Origin: Actinomadura nitritigenes
GTDB taxonomy: Bacteria; Actinomycetota; Actinomycetes; Streptosporangiales; Streptosporangiaceae
Reading direction: 5' to 3'
NCBI RefSeq assembly: GCF_017573545.1
Contig: NZ_JAGEOK010000005.1
Coordinates: 310,001-374,000, forward strand
Length of the DNA stretch: 64,000 nucleotides
Shown here: in pieces, positions 27,446-36,593 of the stretch
Position numbering within the stretch: position 1 is the first letter of the stretch
Layout of the letters: the number at the start of each line of letters is the position of its first letter
Made by a program: the position numbers and the translations under genes
Notes under the pieces: generated by a model
Databases searched by the model: none
Told to the model about the DNA's origin: nothing
The model's input: only the letters and a program-made list of their open reading frames with translations

Positions 27446-28078
27446 GTGGGCGTGGCAGCCGAGCCGGCGTCGATCGCCCCCGCCCTGGACCGCCGGGTCC
27501 GCCGGTCGAGGTCCTCCCTCATCCGCGCCGCGATCGACCTGGTGTCCGACCGCGGGACGGCGGCCGTCCCGCTCTCGGAGATCGCCGAAGTCGCGGACGT
27601 GAGCCGGCAGGTGGTGTACCAGCAGTTCGGCAACCGCGACGTGCTGCTGCTGGAGGCCGCACTCGACCTGCTGCGCCGGGAACTGCTGCCGGGACTGTCC
27701 GATCTGCCGGACAGCCCCGACCTGCGCGCCGCAGCGGTGGCCGTGGTCGCCCACTTCGCGGACCACCGGCCGTTCTACCGGGCGATCCTGACGAGTTCGT
27801 GCGCCTTCGGGGTCAACCAGGCGCTGACCCGGTTCTTCCTGCCGCACAACCGGCATGCCGTCCGGCTTCTGTGGGGCCAGGACCTCGCGCCGCAGGAGAT
27901 CGAGGATCTCTCGGCCTTCCTCACCGGCGGCTGGGCGACCCTGATCAACACCTGGGTCGTGGAAGGCGACGACCCCCTCGACATCGAAGGGTTCGCCGAC
28001 CGGCTGGTGCGGACGGTGTCGGCCGTCATCGGGGCGATAGGGCCGTCCATCGCAGCCGGCAAGGAGCACGGCGGATGA
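27446..28078 (+). CDS. TetR-family transcriptional regulator
   Basis: A 210-residue protein if GTG 27446 is used; TTG 27434 and GTG 27452 are alternatives. No Shine-Dalgarno sequence is seen, and a promoter-like pair ends almost at the start, so a leaderless message is likely. The helix-turn-helix is VPLSEIAEVADVSRQVVYQQ. The C-terminal domain includes FADHRPFYRAILTS and FLTGGWATLINTW. It is divergent from the secreted carboxylesterase and overlaps the following PucR-type gene (ATGA), an unusual pairing of two regulators in one unit. Confidence 0.88.
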   Translation: MGVAAEPASIAPALDRRVRRSRSSLIRAAIDLVSDRGTAAVPLSEIAEVADVSRQVVYQQFGNRDVLLLEAALDLLRRELLPGLSDLPDSPDLRAAAVAVVAHFADHRPFYRAILTSSCAFGVNQALTRFFLPHNRHAVRLLWGQDLAPQEIEDLSAFLTGGWATLINTWVVEGDDPLDIEGFADRLVRTVSAVIGAIGPSIAAGKEHGG

Positions 28079-29322
28079 GCGGATCCTTCCACGCGGCGCC
28101 GGTACCCCCGCCTTCCTCCGAGGCGGGCGACGGCCTCGGAGACCAGTCGCTCGCGCTGTACTTCCAGTCCCAGCTGCCGGATCTGCCGGAGAGGGTCCTG
28201 GAGGACGTCTGGCGGTCGATGCCGGAGGTCGCCCGGGCTTCGCCGCACTGCTCCGAGCACGACGCCCCGTCCGCCGTCGACCCGAGACTGCGCGCCTTCG
28301 TCAGGAACATCGCGGACCCGACGAGATCCCCCGAAGACCGGGCGAGGATGCACCGTGCCCTGGGGCGAAGCGCCTACCTCCACGGCGTCGACCCCGTCCT
28401 CCTGCAAAGCGCCTACCAGGCCGGCGCACGGTTCGCGTGGCGCAGGCTGGCCGAGGCCCTCCGGCGATCCGGCGCGACCGCCGACCAGCTCCTCCGTGCG
28501 ACCGAGGCGGTCCTCGCCTCCGCCGAAGAGCTCTCCGGCCACGCGCTCGCCTCCTACAGGGAACTGTCCGAAGACGGCACCGAGGCGCTGCGCAGGAACC
28601 GGCAACGCCTGCTGCAGGTCATCCTGGCCGAGCCCGGGAGCGTCGCCCCGGACGCCCTGTCACGGGCGGCGAACGCGGCACGGTGGACCGTCCCGCGATC
28701 GATCGCCTGCGTCGTCCTCGACCGGAGGTGGGAGACCGGCGAGCGCCTGTCCCCGGCCCTCGACCCCGACGTGCTCAGCGACCTGCGCCACCCCGAACCC
28801 CGCCTGATCCTCCCCGAACCGGACCGCCCCGGCCGGATCGACCGGCTGCGCCGCGCGCTCCAAGGGATGCGTTTCGCCGTCGGCACCCGGGTCGGCGTGG
28901 CCGAGGCGGCGCAGTCGTTGCGCATCGCCGAACACGCCCTGTCGCTTCTCCGCCAGGGGGCCTTCCGGGACGCCGACCACGTCCGCTGCGACGATCACCT
29001 CTCCACCCTGCTGCTGCTCAACGACGAACACCTGGCACGCCGGCTGGTGGAACGCCGCATGGCCGCGTTGGAACGGCTCGAGACCGAACCGCGCCGGCGG
29101 CTTCTCGAGACCCTGCTGGCCTGGCTGAGCACGGGCTCCCAGGCGCAGGCCGCCGTCCGGCTCCACCTGCATCCCCAGACCGTCCGGTACCGCATGCGCC
29201 GCCTCGACGAACTGTTCGGAGACCAACTCCACGACCCGGCATGGCGATTCGAGATGGAACTCGCCATTCGCGCCCACCGGCTGCTCCCCCACCCCGCGAC
29301 GAGCCTGCAGAGAACCGACTGA
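28075..29322 (+). CDS. PucR/CdaR-type helix-turn-helix regulator
   Basis: A 415-residue protein whose ATG overlaps the TetR stop codon. The N-terminal half is all-alpha (RsbRD-like/PucR N-terminal type). The central GGDEF-like region precedes a C-terminal PucR_C/HTH_30 domain, LLAWLSTGSQAQAAVRLHLH and PQTVRYRMRRLDELFG (about residues 345-385). It lacks the classic PucR N-terminal sensor of the gene at 420. It probably works with the co-transcribed TetR protein. Targets are unknown; the divergent carboxylesterase is a candidate. Confidence 0.87.
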   Translation: MSGSFHAAPVPPPSSEAGDGLGDQSLALYFQSQLPDLPERVLEDVWRSMPEVARASPHCSEHDAPSAVDPRLRAFVRNIADPTRSPEDRARMHRALGRSAYLHGVDPVLLQSAYQAGARFAWRRLAEALRRSGATADQLLRATEAVLASAEELSGHALASYRELSEDGTEALRRNRQRLLQVILAEPGSVAPDALSRAANAARWTVPRSIACVVLDRRWETGERLSPALDPDVLSDLRHPEPRLILPEPDRPGRIDRLRRALQGMRFAVGTRVGVAEAAQSLRIAEHALSLLRQGAFRDADHVRCDDHLSTLLLLNDEHLARRLVERRMAALERLETEPRRRLLETLLAWLSTGSQAQAAVRLHLHPQTVRYRMRRLDELFGDQLHDPAWRFEMELAIRAHRLLPHPATSLQRTD

Positions 29323-29375
29323 AGTCCTGCGCTCCGGTGCCGATCAGGAGACACCCGCGGCATCGAGCAGGACCG

Positions 29376-29393
29376 TGGCCGTCTCCACGGCCA
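29376..29393. terminator. Short hairpin between convergent PucR-type and kinase genes
   Basis: TGGCCGT-CTCC-ACGGCCA is a perfect 7-bp stem with a 4-nt loop in the 111-bp convergent gap. No T run follows it, so confidence is modest. Confidence 0.35.
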
Positions 29394-29433
29394 AGCCGTC
29401 GAGCCAAGCGCCGATGGGGGCGGCGCCCCGTGA

Positions 29434-30642
29434 CTACGGCGACGTGCTGGGCAAGCGGAGAAGCATGCGGGTCCCGTGAGGGTGGTCGGCGATGTGCAGG
29501 TCGCCGTGGTGGGCGCGGGCGATCTGGCGGGCGATCGGCAGGCCGAGACCGGTGCCCTCGGGGTCGCTGCGCCGGGCGTCGGCACGGCGGTAGAAGCGCT
29601 GGAACACCGCTTCCCGCTCCTGCGCCGGAATACCGGGACCGTCGTCGATGACCTCGACGACAGCCTCCCCCTCCCGCACGCCGGCCTTGACCTCGATCAG
29701 GCTGTCGGCGTGCCGGTCGGCGTTGCCCAGCAGGTTGGCCAGCACCCGGGCGAGCCGGACCGGCGAGCCCTCCACCGTGATGCCGGGGGCGACGTCGACG
29801 GCGGTGCGGCAGGCCGGGCCGGCGCGCTCGACCTCGGCGGCCACCAGTGCCGACAGATCGACGGGCTCGGTCGGGAAGGGCGCACCGCCCTCCAGGCGCG
29901 CCAGTTCCAGCAGGTCGCCGACGATGTCACCGAGGCGTTCGGCGTCGTGCAGAGCCGCGTGCAAGACCTTCTGCGAGTCGACCTGCGGGTCGGCCAGCGC
30001 CTCCTGCAGCCGGGTCTGGAGGCCCGTCAGCGGGCGGCGCAGGTCGTGGGAGGTGTCCGCCACCGCCTGCCGCTGGTGGTTCAGTGCCGCGCGAGCCGCG
30101 TCGGTGGCCCGCCGCTCGCGGGCCCGCGCCCGCCGCAGCCGCCGGTTGGTCTCCTCCAGTTCCTGCGCGCGCAGGAACAACTCGGCCTCGGCGGCCTCGA
30201 CCTGATCGGCCGCGGACCGGCCGCCGCCCGCCCCCACCGACCGCAGTTGCTGGACGTAGGAGGTGACCTCCTCCACCCGGTTGATCACGTAGGCGGCCCG
30301 GCCGTCCGGGCCGGGCAGCGGCGCGTTCACCGCGGTCCAGTACCGCTCCTCGAACGTCCCCGGCCGGCCGGGCACTTCAAGGTCATAGCGGACCAGGGGC
30401 ATCACGTCGACATCGCCTTCGGCCAGCGCGCGCTCCAGCGAGGCGCGCAGCTCCTGGACGCCGCGTCCGGACGGCCCACCGGGGAACACCTCGAAGATCC
30501 GATGGCCCAGGAGGTCCCCGCGCCGTCGCTCCATGAGGCGCTCGTAAGCCCGGTTCACCGAGACGTACACCAGGTCCGAGGACAGCACCGCGCACGCGAC
30601 GGGCAACGCATCGAACGTGGCTGAGAAGTCAAGGCCGGTCAC
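29434..30642 (-). CDS. PAS-domain sensor histidine kinase (soluble)
   Basis: A 402-residue protein with no TM segment. The PAS domain spans about residues 5-125 (ALPVACAVLSSDLVYVSVNR and GHRIFEVFPG). A coiled coil follows (about 145-190, ELEETNRRLRRARARERRA). HisKA has its phosphoacceptor in VADTSHDLRRPLTGL. The HATPase domain shows LANLLGNADRHA, DDGPGIPAQE, and GTGLGLPIARQIARAHHGDL. It senses an intracellular signal. No response regulator gene is adjacent, so it is an orphan kinase. The PP2C phosphatase gene 123 bp upstream on the same strand may belong to the same signalling pathway. Confidence 0.92.
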   Translation of the reverse strand: MTGLDFSATFDALPVACAVLSSDLVYVSVNRAYERLMERRRGDLLGHRIFEVFPGGPSGRGVQELRASLERALAEGDVDVMPLVRYDLEVPGRPGTFEERYWTAVNAPLPGPDGRAAYVINRVEEVTSYVQQLRSVGAGGGRSAADQVEAAEAELFLRAQELEETNRRLRRARARERRATDAARAALNHQRQAVADTSHDLRRPLTGLQTRLQEALADPQVDSQKVLHAALHDAERLGDIVGDLLELARLEGGAPFPTEPVDLSALVAAEVERAGPACRTAVDVAPGITVEGSPVRLARVLANLLGNADRHADSLIEVKAGVREGEAVVEVIDDGPGIPAQEREAVFQRFYRRADARRSDPEGTGLGLPIARQIARAHHGDLHIADHPHGTRMLLRLPSTSP

Positions 30643-30765
30643 AAGGACCGTTTACCCCGAGCACGCAAAAGCGGCTTCACGCGGTGCCCCGCCCGCCCCA
30701 AAGATGACCCGGCCGCTCCAGGTGCATCGGCGGTCGCGATGGTGTCGACCGTGCGGGCGGGCAGG

Positions 30766-32946
30766 TCACCGGCTGTCCGCCGGTCGATGCGAGTTCCGGA
30801 TGCGCTGGATGAGGAGGAGCGCGGTGTCGTCGTGCCGCTGCGCGGCCGTGGGGGCGTTGTTCTGGAGGGTGTCGGCGACCTCGTCCATGGTCCGGCCCGT
30901 TGCACGGGCGAGTTGGCGAGCCAGTTCGGCCGTGGTTTCGTCGATGTCAGTGCCCGGGACCTCGACCATCCCGTCGGTATAGAGGGCCAGAACGGTTCCG
31001 GCCGTCAGGGGGATCTCTGTGGTGGGGTAGTCGGCGTCGGGGTCGATGCCGAGCAGGAGCCCGGGTGCCAGAGGAAGCGTTCCGGTCCTCCCGTCGGGAT
31101 GTCGGATCAGGGGTGGCGGGTGGCCCGCGGTCGCGAACTGCGCGCGCCCGCGTTCCAGATCGAGCCGGGCGACCAGGCAGCTGGTGAACAGCCCGCGATC
31201 CAGGTCGACGAGCAGACGGTTGGTGCGGGCGAGGATGTCGCCGGGCGGTGCGCCGATGGTGGCGTGGGCGTGGACACCGGTGCGGACCTGGCCCATGAGG
31301 GCGGCCGCGGTGGGGTGGTGTCCCTGGACGTCGCCGATCGTGGCGACGGCGGTCGTCCGGTCGATGCGGACGAAGTCGTAGAAGTCTCCGCCGATGTCCA
31401 TGCCGCGGCCCGCGGGCTGGTACCGGGCGGCCAGCTCGAGGCCGTCGATGTGGGGCAGGGTGCGGGGCAGCAGCGCCTCTTGCAGGGCGCGGGCCAGCTG
31501 GTGCTTGGTGTCGTAGAGGCGGGCGCGGTCCAGCGCTTGGGCGATGAGCCCGGCCAGCGACATCAACATGGCGCGCTCTGCCCGCGAATAGTGGTGCGGG
31601 TGGTCGTAGGTGAGGATGAGGGAGCCGATGACGCGGTCGGACGCGATCAGGGGCAGGAAGGCGCGCGCGTCCATGCCTTCCACGGGGATCGCCTGGGGGT
31701 AGGCGCGTGTGAGGTCGGCGAAACCGGCGAAGAAGGCGGGTCTGCCGGACACCAGCGTCTGCGCGGCCGGCACGGCGGAGGTCAGCGCGGTCCCGTCGAG
31801 GCGTTCCACCAGTTCGGTGATCTCTCCCCGGTGACCGACGACGCGGAGTCTGCCGTCCTGCGCCGCCATCAGCGCCATGCCGCTGGGCCCGAAGGCGGGC
31901 ACGATCTGGTCGGCGACGAGGCCGACGACCTCGTCGAGCCCCACCGCCTCGGTGAGGGCGGCGGCCAGATGCGTCAGCTGGTAGATCGCCGACACCCCGG
32001 TCGGCTCCGCAGGGACGGGCGGCCGGTGGGGCGCCGTCACCGGTTCCAGGTCGGCGGAGGCATCGGTGCGGGCCGGCTCGATCTGGACGCTGATCCCGGA
32101 TGCGTCCGGGTGAAGGTGGAATGCCAGCCGGGTGCCCGGCGGGCGCACGGCGGTGAAGGACGACGGCTGGCGGCTGACCACGGCGGCCCGGTAGTGGCCC
32201 TCGAAGAGCGTGGGATCGCTGAGCCACGGCACCACCTCCCACGGACGGGAGCCCTTCAGATCGGCGAAGTCGGCGCCCACCAGGTCTGTCGCAGCGGAAT
32301 TGGCGAAGACGACCCGACCGTCCAGGTCGAGTGCGCAGCAGCCCAACGGCAGGCGTTCGGCGAACATGACCGCCGCCTGCGCCTCCTCGTCCGCCGATGG
32401 GCCGGGCAGGACGAGCCGAGGGGGCGGGAGGACGCGCGGTCTGTCCGGGAACCGGATCCGCCCCCCGCCGGGGTTCCCCCGCAGCAGCAGGCTCGCACGC
32501 CGGCGGAAGACCGTGATCGCCTCGTGCTCGTCGGGACTCAGCGCCCGCGGTCGCGAGACCGGCCAGAACAGCACCAGTCCCCCCGCCGCTTCCGCGTCGT
32601 CGGCGATCGGTACCGCCGCGAGAACGTAGTCATAGGGCAGCGCGATCCCCAGCCGGGGATAGCGGCGTGCGACCTCCTCGGACCCGTTCAGCCACACGAG
32701 GCTCCTCTGGCGGACGGCGTCGGGGACCGGGTTCGGGTCGTCCATGGGAATCCGTTCCCAGGGTGCGGCGATCTGCTGGGGTGCTCCGCAGAGCACCGCC
32801 AGCCTCAGGACCCGCTCCCCCGCGGGCAGCAGGAACAGCGCCCCGATCGAAGCGTCGACCTCCAGCATCAACTCGACCAAGGCCGTCTCGAGTCGCTCCA
32901 TGCCGGTGTCGGGAGCGGCGCTCGCAGGAGAGCGTCGCGATCCCAT
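30766..32946 (-). CDS. GAF-PAS-GAF-SpoIIE serine phosphatase
   Basis: A 726-residue multidomain signalling protein. A GAF-like domain spans about residues 18-150, PAS about 195-290, a second GAF about 325-480, and a PP2C/SpoIIE phosphatase about 500-715. The phosphatase shows GRGMDIGGDFYDF, IGDVQGHHPTAAALM, FATAGHPPPL, LALYTDGMVE and the final metal site RHDDTALLL. Such proteins dephosphorylate anti-anti-sigma factors in partner-switching cascades, with the sensors tuning activity. No anti-sigma or STAS gene is adjacent; the PAS kinase lies downstream and a sigma/membrane-protein pair upstream. Confidence 0.92.
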   Translation of the reverse strand: MGSRRSPASAAPDTGMERLETALVELMLEVDASIGALFLLPAGERVLRLAVLCGAPQQIAAPWERIPMDDPNPVPDAVRQRSLVWLNGSEEVARRYPRLGIALPYDYVLAAVPIADDAEAAGGLVLFWPVSRPRALSPDEHEAITVFRRRASLLLRGNPGGGRIRFPDRPRVLPPPRLVLPGPSADEEAQAAVMFAERLPLGCCALDLDGRVVFANSAATDLVGADFADLKGSRPWEVVPWLSDPTLFEGHYRAAVVSRQPSSFTAVRPPGTRLAFHLHPDASGISVQIEPARTDASADLEPVTAPHRPPVPAEPTGVSAIYQLTHLAAALTEAVGLDEVVGLVADQIVPAFGPSGMALMAAQDGRLRVVGHRGEITELVERLDGTALTSAVPAAQTLVSGRPAFFAGFADLTRAYPQAIPVEGMDARAFLPLIASDRVIGSLILTYDHPHHYSRAERAMLMSLAGLIAQALDRARLYDTKHQLARALQEALLPRTLPHIDGLELAARYQPAGRGMDIGGDFYDFVRIDRTTAVATIGDVQGHHPTAAALMGQVRTGVHAHATIGAPPGDILARTNRLLVDLDRGLFTSCLVARLDLERGRAQFATAGHPPPLIRHPDGRTGTLPLAPGLLLGIDPDADYPTTEIPLTAGTVLALYTDGMVEVPGTDIDETTAELARQLARATGRTMDEVADTLQNNAPTAAQRHDDTALLLIQRIRNSHRPADSR

Positions 32947-33075
32947 GGGTCCTTACCTCCGTCCACGTACCGGCGGACGGCGGGTACTGAACGTTCGCAT
33001 GGCGGCCTCCTCGGTGGCGGCAGGCATACCCGCCCTACCTGGACGTACTCCGGGGCGGGTGGAGCCATGCGGGAC

Positions 33076-34212
33076 TCACCAGGCGATCAGGCCCAGGTCA
33101 GTGCGGTGCATATCGGGGAGGCGGCGGAAGCCGCCGTCGTCCATGCGGAAGACGGCCCGGTCGTGGCGCGAGCTGACGAGAAGGTGCCTGCCGGTCGCGT
33201 CGAGGGCGGTCCGGAAATCCACCGGTGCCGCGGGCGCGATCTGCTCGGCCGTCATGCGGGCGACTTCGCGGACGGGCGCCTTGCGCGACCCCGCCCTGAC
33301 GGGCAGGGCCAGCTCCACGACCGCCACGGACCTGAGCGTCCCGTCGTCGCCGGTGTCCTCCTTGACGGCCGTGACGGTACGCCCGTCCGGGGAGAGCCTG
33401 AAGGAAGCCAGGTCGATGGTGGTCCCCAGGACGGTGCGGGCCTGGGTGAGGTCGGTGCCGGCCGCGCGGGTGTCGAGTTCACGCAGAACGATCCCGGGGT
33501 CCTCAACCCTGAAGCTCTCCGGGTTGTCGGCCGCGAAGAAGAGGGTGCGTCCGTCCGCCGCCCACGCCGGGGACCGCACGAACCCCGGTGAGTCGGCGCT
33601 CGGCTGCGGCAGGCGCCATCCCCGGCTGCCACCGGACGAGGAGTCGACGACCGCGACGTCGTCGCCGCTGCAACCGGTGAGGTTGTTGAAGACGAGCGCG
33701 AGGCGGCCGCCGTCCGCCGTGGCGGCCATCTCGTCCACCCGGGTGTCGAACCCGCCGGGCAGGGTCGTCCTGCTCGCCACGGTCCCGTCGCTTCGGAGGG
33801 TCGCCTTGTCGATGCGCGTGCGGCAGGGGCCGGTCTCGTCGGCGAGGAAGGCGGTGCGCCGGTCGGCCGAGACGGCGAGCGCGGAGTAGTGCCCGGCGCG
33901 GGGCCGGATGTCGGCGATCATGCGTCCGGTCCAGGAGTCGAAGACCCCGGCGCCGCCCTTGCGGTGGGTCGCCAGGAAGTACGGAGGGCCCTCGTGCGCG
34001 CCGAGCGCTTCCGGGCCGCGCAGCGCCCCGCGCAGGGCGACGGTCACGGCCACGACCGCGATCACGGTGAGGACGGCGGCGACGGGCACGGTCCACCGTC
34101 CCGCCGGCCGGCGGCTGCGGGCGGCGGGCAGCGTCAGGTGCGGCAGCGACTCGCGCGTCACCTCGCGCGTCTCGGCGGCGGCGGCGTCCTTCAGCAGCCG
34201 TTCGATGTTCAT
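33076..34212 (-). CDS. Membrane protein with extracytoplasmic WD40/TolB-like domain, sigma-factor partner
   Basis: A 378-residue protein. A short cytoplasmic N-terminus (MNIERLLKDAAAAE) is followed by one TM helix (about residues 43-65). The large exported region has repeated beta-propeller-like strands with SADRRTAFLAD, DGGRLALVF, ADGRTLFFAAD and SPDGRTVTAVKED. The ATG overlaps the stop codon of the sigma factor gene (ATGA). The layout resembles anti-sigma or sensor partners of SigE-family factors, although no classical zinc anti-sigma motif is visible. A role in sensing envelope signals is inferred. Confidence 0.75.
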   Translation of the reverse strand: MNIERLLKDAAAAETREVTRESLPHLTLPAARSRRPAGRWTVPVAAVLTVIAVVAVTVALRGALRGPEALGAHEGPPYFLATHRKGGAGVFDSWTGRMIADIRPRAGHYSALAVSADRRTAFLADETGPCRTRIDKATLRSDGTVASRTTLPGGFDTRVDEMAATADGGRLALVFNNLTGCSGDDVAVVDSSSGGSRGWRLPQPSADSPGFVRSPAWAADGRTLFFAADNPESFRVEDPGIVLRELDTRAAGTDLTQARTVLGTTIDLASFRLSPDGRTVTAVKEDTGDDGTLRSVAVVELALPVRAGSRKAPVREVARMTAEQIAPAAPVDFRTALDATGRHLLVSSRHDRAVFRMDDGGFRRLPDMHRTDLGLIAW

Positions 34213-34757
34213 GAGGTCTCTCCCAGCATGCGCTCAAGGGCGGTGCGCCCGCGGGACGTGTTGGACCGGACGGCGCCCCGGCTCACCCGCATGATCTGCG
34301 CGGTCTCCTCCTCGGACAGGTCGAGGACGAACCGGAGCACCAGCGTCTCCCGCTGCCGGTGCGGCAGGCGGCGCAGCGCGTCGAGGATCTCCTTGCCCTG
34401 CTCCATGTCCAGGACCCGGCTCTCCGCCGACGCGACGGGCGGGTCCTGGGCGCCGAGAAGGCGGCGACTCCTGCGGCGCAGCACGGACCGGCAGTTGTTG
34501 AGCACCGACGACCTCAGGTAGGTCAGGGCCTTGCCGGTGTCCTTCAGCCGGCCCCACCGCCGGTACAGGCCGAGGAAGGAGTCCTGGACGACGTCCTCGG
34601 CCGTCTGCCTGTCGCCGACCATCACCATGGCCAGCCTGACCAGGTCCAGGGCGTGCGCTTCGTACAACTGCGTCACCGCTCTCTCGGGAGAGTGCACCAC
34701 CAGTTCTGGGGGGCCTTCCTGACGGAAGTTGAGGAGGCTCACGGGGAAGAGACGCAT
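34209..34757 (-). CDS. ECF RNA polymerase sigma factor, SigE family
   Basis: About 182 residues from the ATG at 34757; GTG codons further in (near VVHSPE or VTQLYE) are credible alternatives because no clear Shine-Dalgarno sequence precedes 34757. Region 2 has YEAHALDLVRLAMVMVGDRQ and AEDVVQDSFLGLYRRW. Region 4 has LPHRQRETLVLRFVLDLSEE, then a helix-turn-helix with SRGAVRSNTSRGR. It is coupled by ATGA to a membrane protein gene, the usual sigma/partner arrangement. Confidence 0.9.
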   Translation of the reverse strand: MRLFPVSLLNFRQEGPPELVVHSPERAVTQLYEAHALDLVRLAMVMVGDRQTAEDVVQDSFLGLYRRWGRLKDTGKALTYLRSSVLNNCRSVLRRRSRRLLGAQDPPVASAESRVLDMEQGKEILDALRRLPHRQRETLVLRFVLDLSEEETAQIMRVSRGAVRSNTSRGRTALERMLGETS

Positions 34758-34806
34758 CCGGGGCGGCGATGTTGCACGGGCGGCCGATCTTTTTTCGGCG
34801 GGCCGT

Positions 34807-36321
34807 CTACCGCTGGAACAGCGACAGCGTGACGCCGCGGACGCGCCAGACACCGGCCTGCCGGAAGTCCCGCTGGAGGGCGTCGACCTTCGCGCGGTCC
34901 CGCGGGACCAGGGACGGCGCGCGCCAGGGCCCCTCCAGCAGCCAGACCCGGGTCGTCGCGGCGCCGGTCAGCCGGCGGACGATCTCGGCCGGGTCGAACT
35001 CGGTGCCGCCGAAATTGCCCGCCTGGGCGGGGGTCCGCCGCAGCGCGACGTCGCGCAACCCGCGGAACGCCTCCGGGTACGCCTCGGCGATCGAGCGCCG
35101 GTCCGCCGTGAGAAAGAGGATCCCGTCACCCGGCCGGGCCTCCCGTTCGACGATCGCCGCGGCCCCGCGGAGGTCGTCCCACCAGTTCTCCGGACGGCGC
35201 TGCGCGACCTGCAACGGGGCCACCAGGACGGCCATCGCGACGAGCGGCGCGATCCACGTCCGGTGCGGCAGCCGGGCGAGTCCGGCGGCGGCCGGCAGCG
35301 CCATGGCGGGCAGGCTGCCGATCACGTAGCGGCCCGTGTAGAAGGGATGGAACTGGGAGACCAGGAGCAGCACCGTCGCGGGCAGCAGCAGCCACGGCAG
35401 GGCCAGGGCCTGCAGGCCGATCGGGCCGCGGCGCCGTGCCGTGAGCAGGCCCACCGCCATCGCCGCGCCGAGCAGGTACGCCACGCTGGGAGGGCCGGTG
35501 AACGCCTCGGCCAGGTAGAGCGCGTCGCGCCATCCCGGACGCGTCAGCCAGTCCAGGGCGTTGCGCTGGGTCACCGCCAGCGCGATCAGCGGACTCACCG
35601 CGACGACCGCTCCGGCCGCGGCGGCGGACCACCGGCGCAGCATCGTCCTGGTGCGGCGCGTCAGCAGCAGGGTCGCCAGGTGGGCGGGCAGGATGAGCAG
35701 TGCGAACAGATGGACCAGCCCCAGCAGGGCGATGCCCGCGCCGTAGGCGGCGTACCGGCGCCGCGAGCCCCGTTCCGCCAGGTCCACGAACAGCACAGTC
35801 AGCCACACGGTGAGCGCCGCGACCAGGGAGTAGGACCGGGCCTCGTGCGCATAGTGGTTGGCGAACGGAGCCCCGGCGCAGAGCAGGCCGGCGATCAGCC
35901 CGACCGATCCGGACATGATCCTGCGGCCGAGGGCGGTGACGCCCGCCGCCATGGCCGCGAACGCCGCGATCGACGGGAGCCGCAGCGCGAACTCGCCGGC
36001 CCCGAAGACCTGCACGACGCAGTGCATGAACAGGTAGTAGACGGCGTGGACGGCGTCGATGTGCCGGGCGCACCACAGGATGTCGGGGACCGAGCGGCGG
36101 GCGATCTCGGACGTGATCGCCTCGTCACGCCACAGCGGCAGCCGTCCGGCTCCCCACAGGCCCATCGCCAGCGCCGGCAGAGCCGGAACCGAGGGCAGGA
36201 GCCAGGCCCTCCACCGCTCCCACCCCGCCTCCCCGCGCCGACCTGCGTCTTCGGTGGGCGGGCCGGGCTGCTCGGCCGGGGCCGGGCGTTCGTCGGGCAG
36301 AAGATCCAGTTTTGAGTTCAC
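34807..36321 (-). CDS. GT39-like polytopic glycosyltransferase
   Basis: A 504-residue membrane protein from GTG 36321; an upstream TTG (36435) would add 38 poorly conserved residues. It has about ten TM helices. The first extracytoplasmic loop after TM1 holds LPLWRDEAITSE, the acidic motif of the GT39/GT83 (PMT/ArnT-like) superfamily. VVQVFGAGEFALRLPSIAAF is also typical. Such enzymes use polyprenyl-phosphate sugars and modify proteins or envelope glycans outside the membrane. It is divergent from the exported ferritin-like gene and lies just upstream of the sigma factor on the same strand. Confidence 0.87.
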   Translation of the reverse strand: MNSKLDLLPDERPAPAEQPGPPTEDAGRRGEAGWERWRAWLLPSVPALPALAMGLWGAGRLPLWRDEAITSEIARRSVPDILWCARHIDAVHAVYYLFMHCVVQVFGAGEFALRLPSIAAFAAMAAGVTALGRRIMSGSVGLIAGLLCAGAPFANHYAHEARSYSLVAALTVWLTVLFVDLAERGSRRRYAAYGAGIALLGLVHLFALLILPAHLATLLLTRRTRTMLRRWSAAAAGAVVAVSPLIALAVTQRNALDWLTRPGWRDALYLAEAFTGPPSVAYLLGAAMAVGLLTARRRGPIGLQALALPWLLLPATVLLLVSQFHPFYTGRYVIGSLPAMALPAAAGLARLPHRTWIAPLVAMAVLVAPLQVAQRRPENWWDDLRGAAAIVEREARPGDGILFLTADRRSIAEAYPEAFRGLRDVALRRTPAQAGNFGGTEFDPAEIVRRLTGAATTRVWLLEGPWRAPSLVPRDRAKVDALQRDFRQAGVWRVRGVTLSLFQR

Positions 36322-36593
36322 GCCAAGAGACGCAGGGACCCCCGCCCTGTTGCATCCCTCCGGCGCCCATTTCGCGAAGCCCGCGACCTTCGGAGCCTTG
36401 GGACCTCCCGTCCCGAGGCGGTCCCGGATCGCCAAAAGGCATGTTGACCAAGCCTGGACCCTGTTCGGGTGGTCGCGACCGATGCCCGGCGATTATTACA
36501 GAATGTGAGCGAATATACACATGGAGTGCATGGCCGGGCCATGCCTCGTGTCCGCTCGCGTGCCACATGTCTTCGAGCATCGAGGTAAACAAC

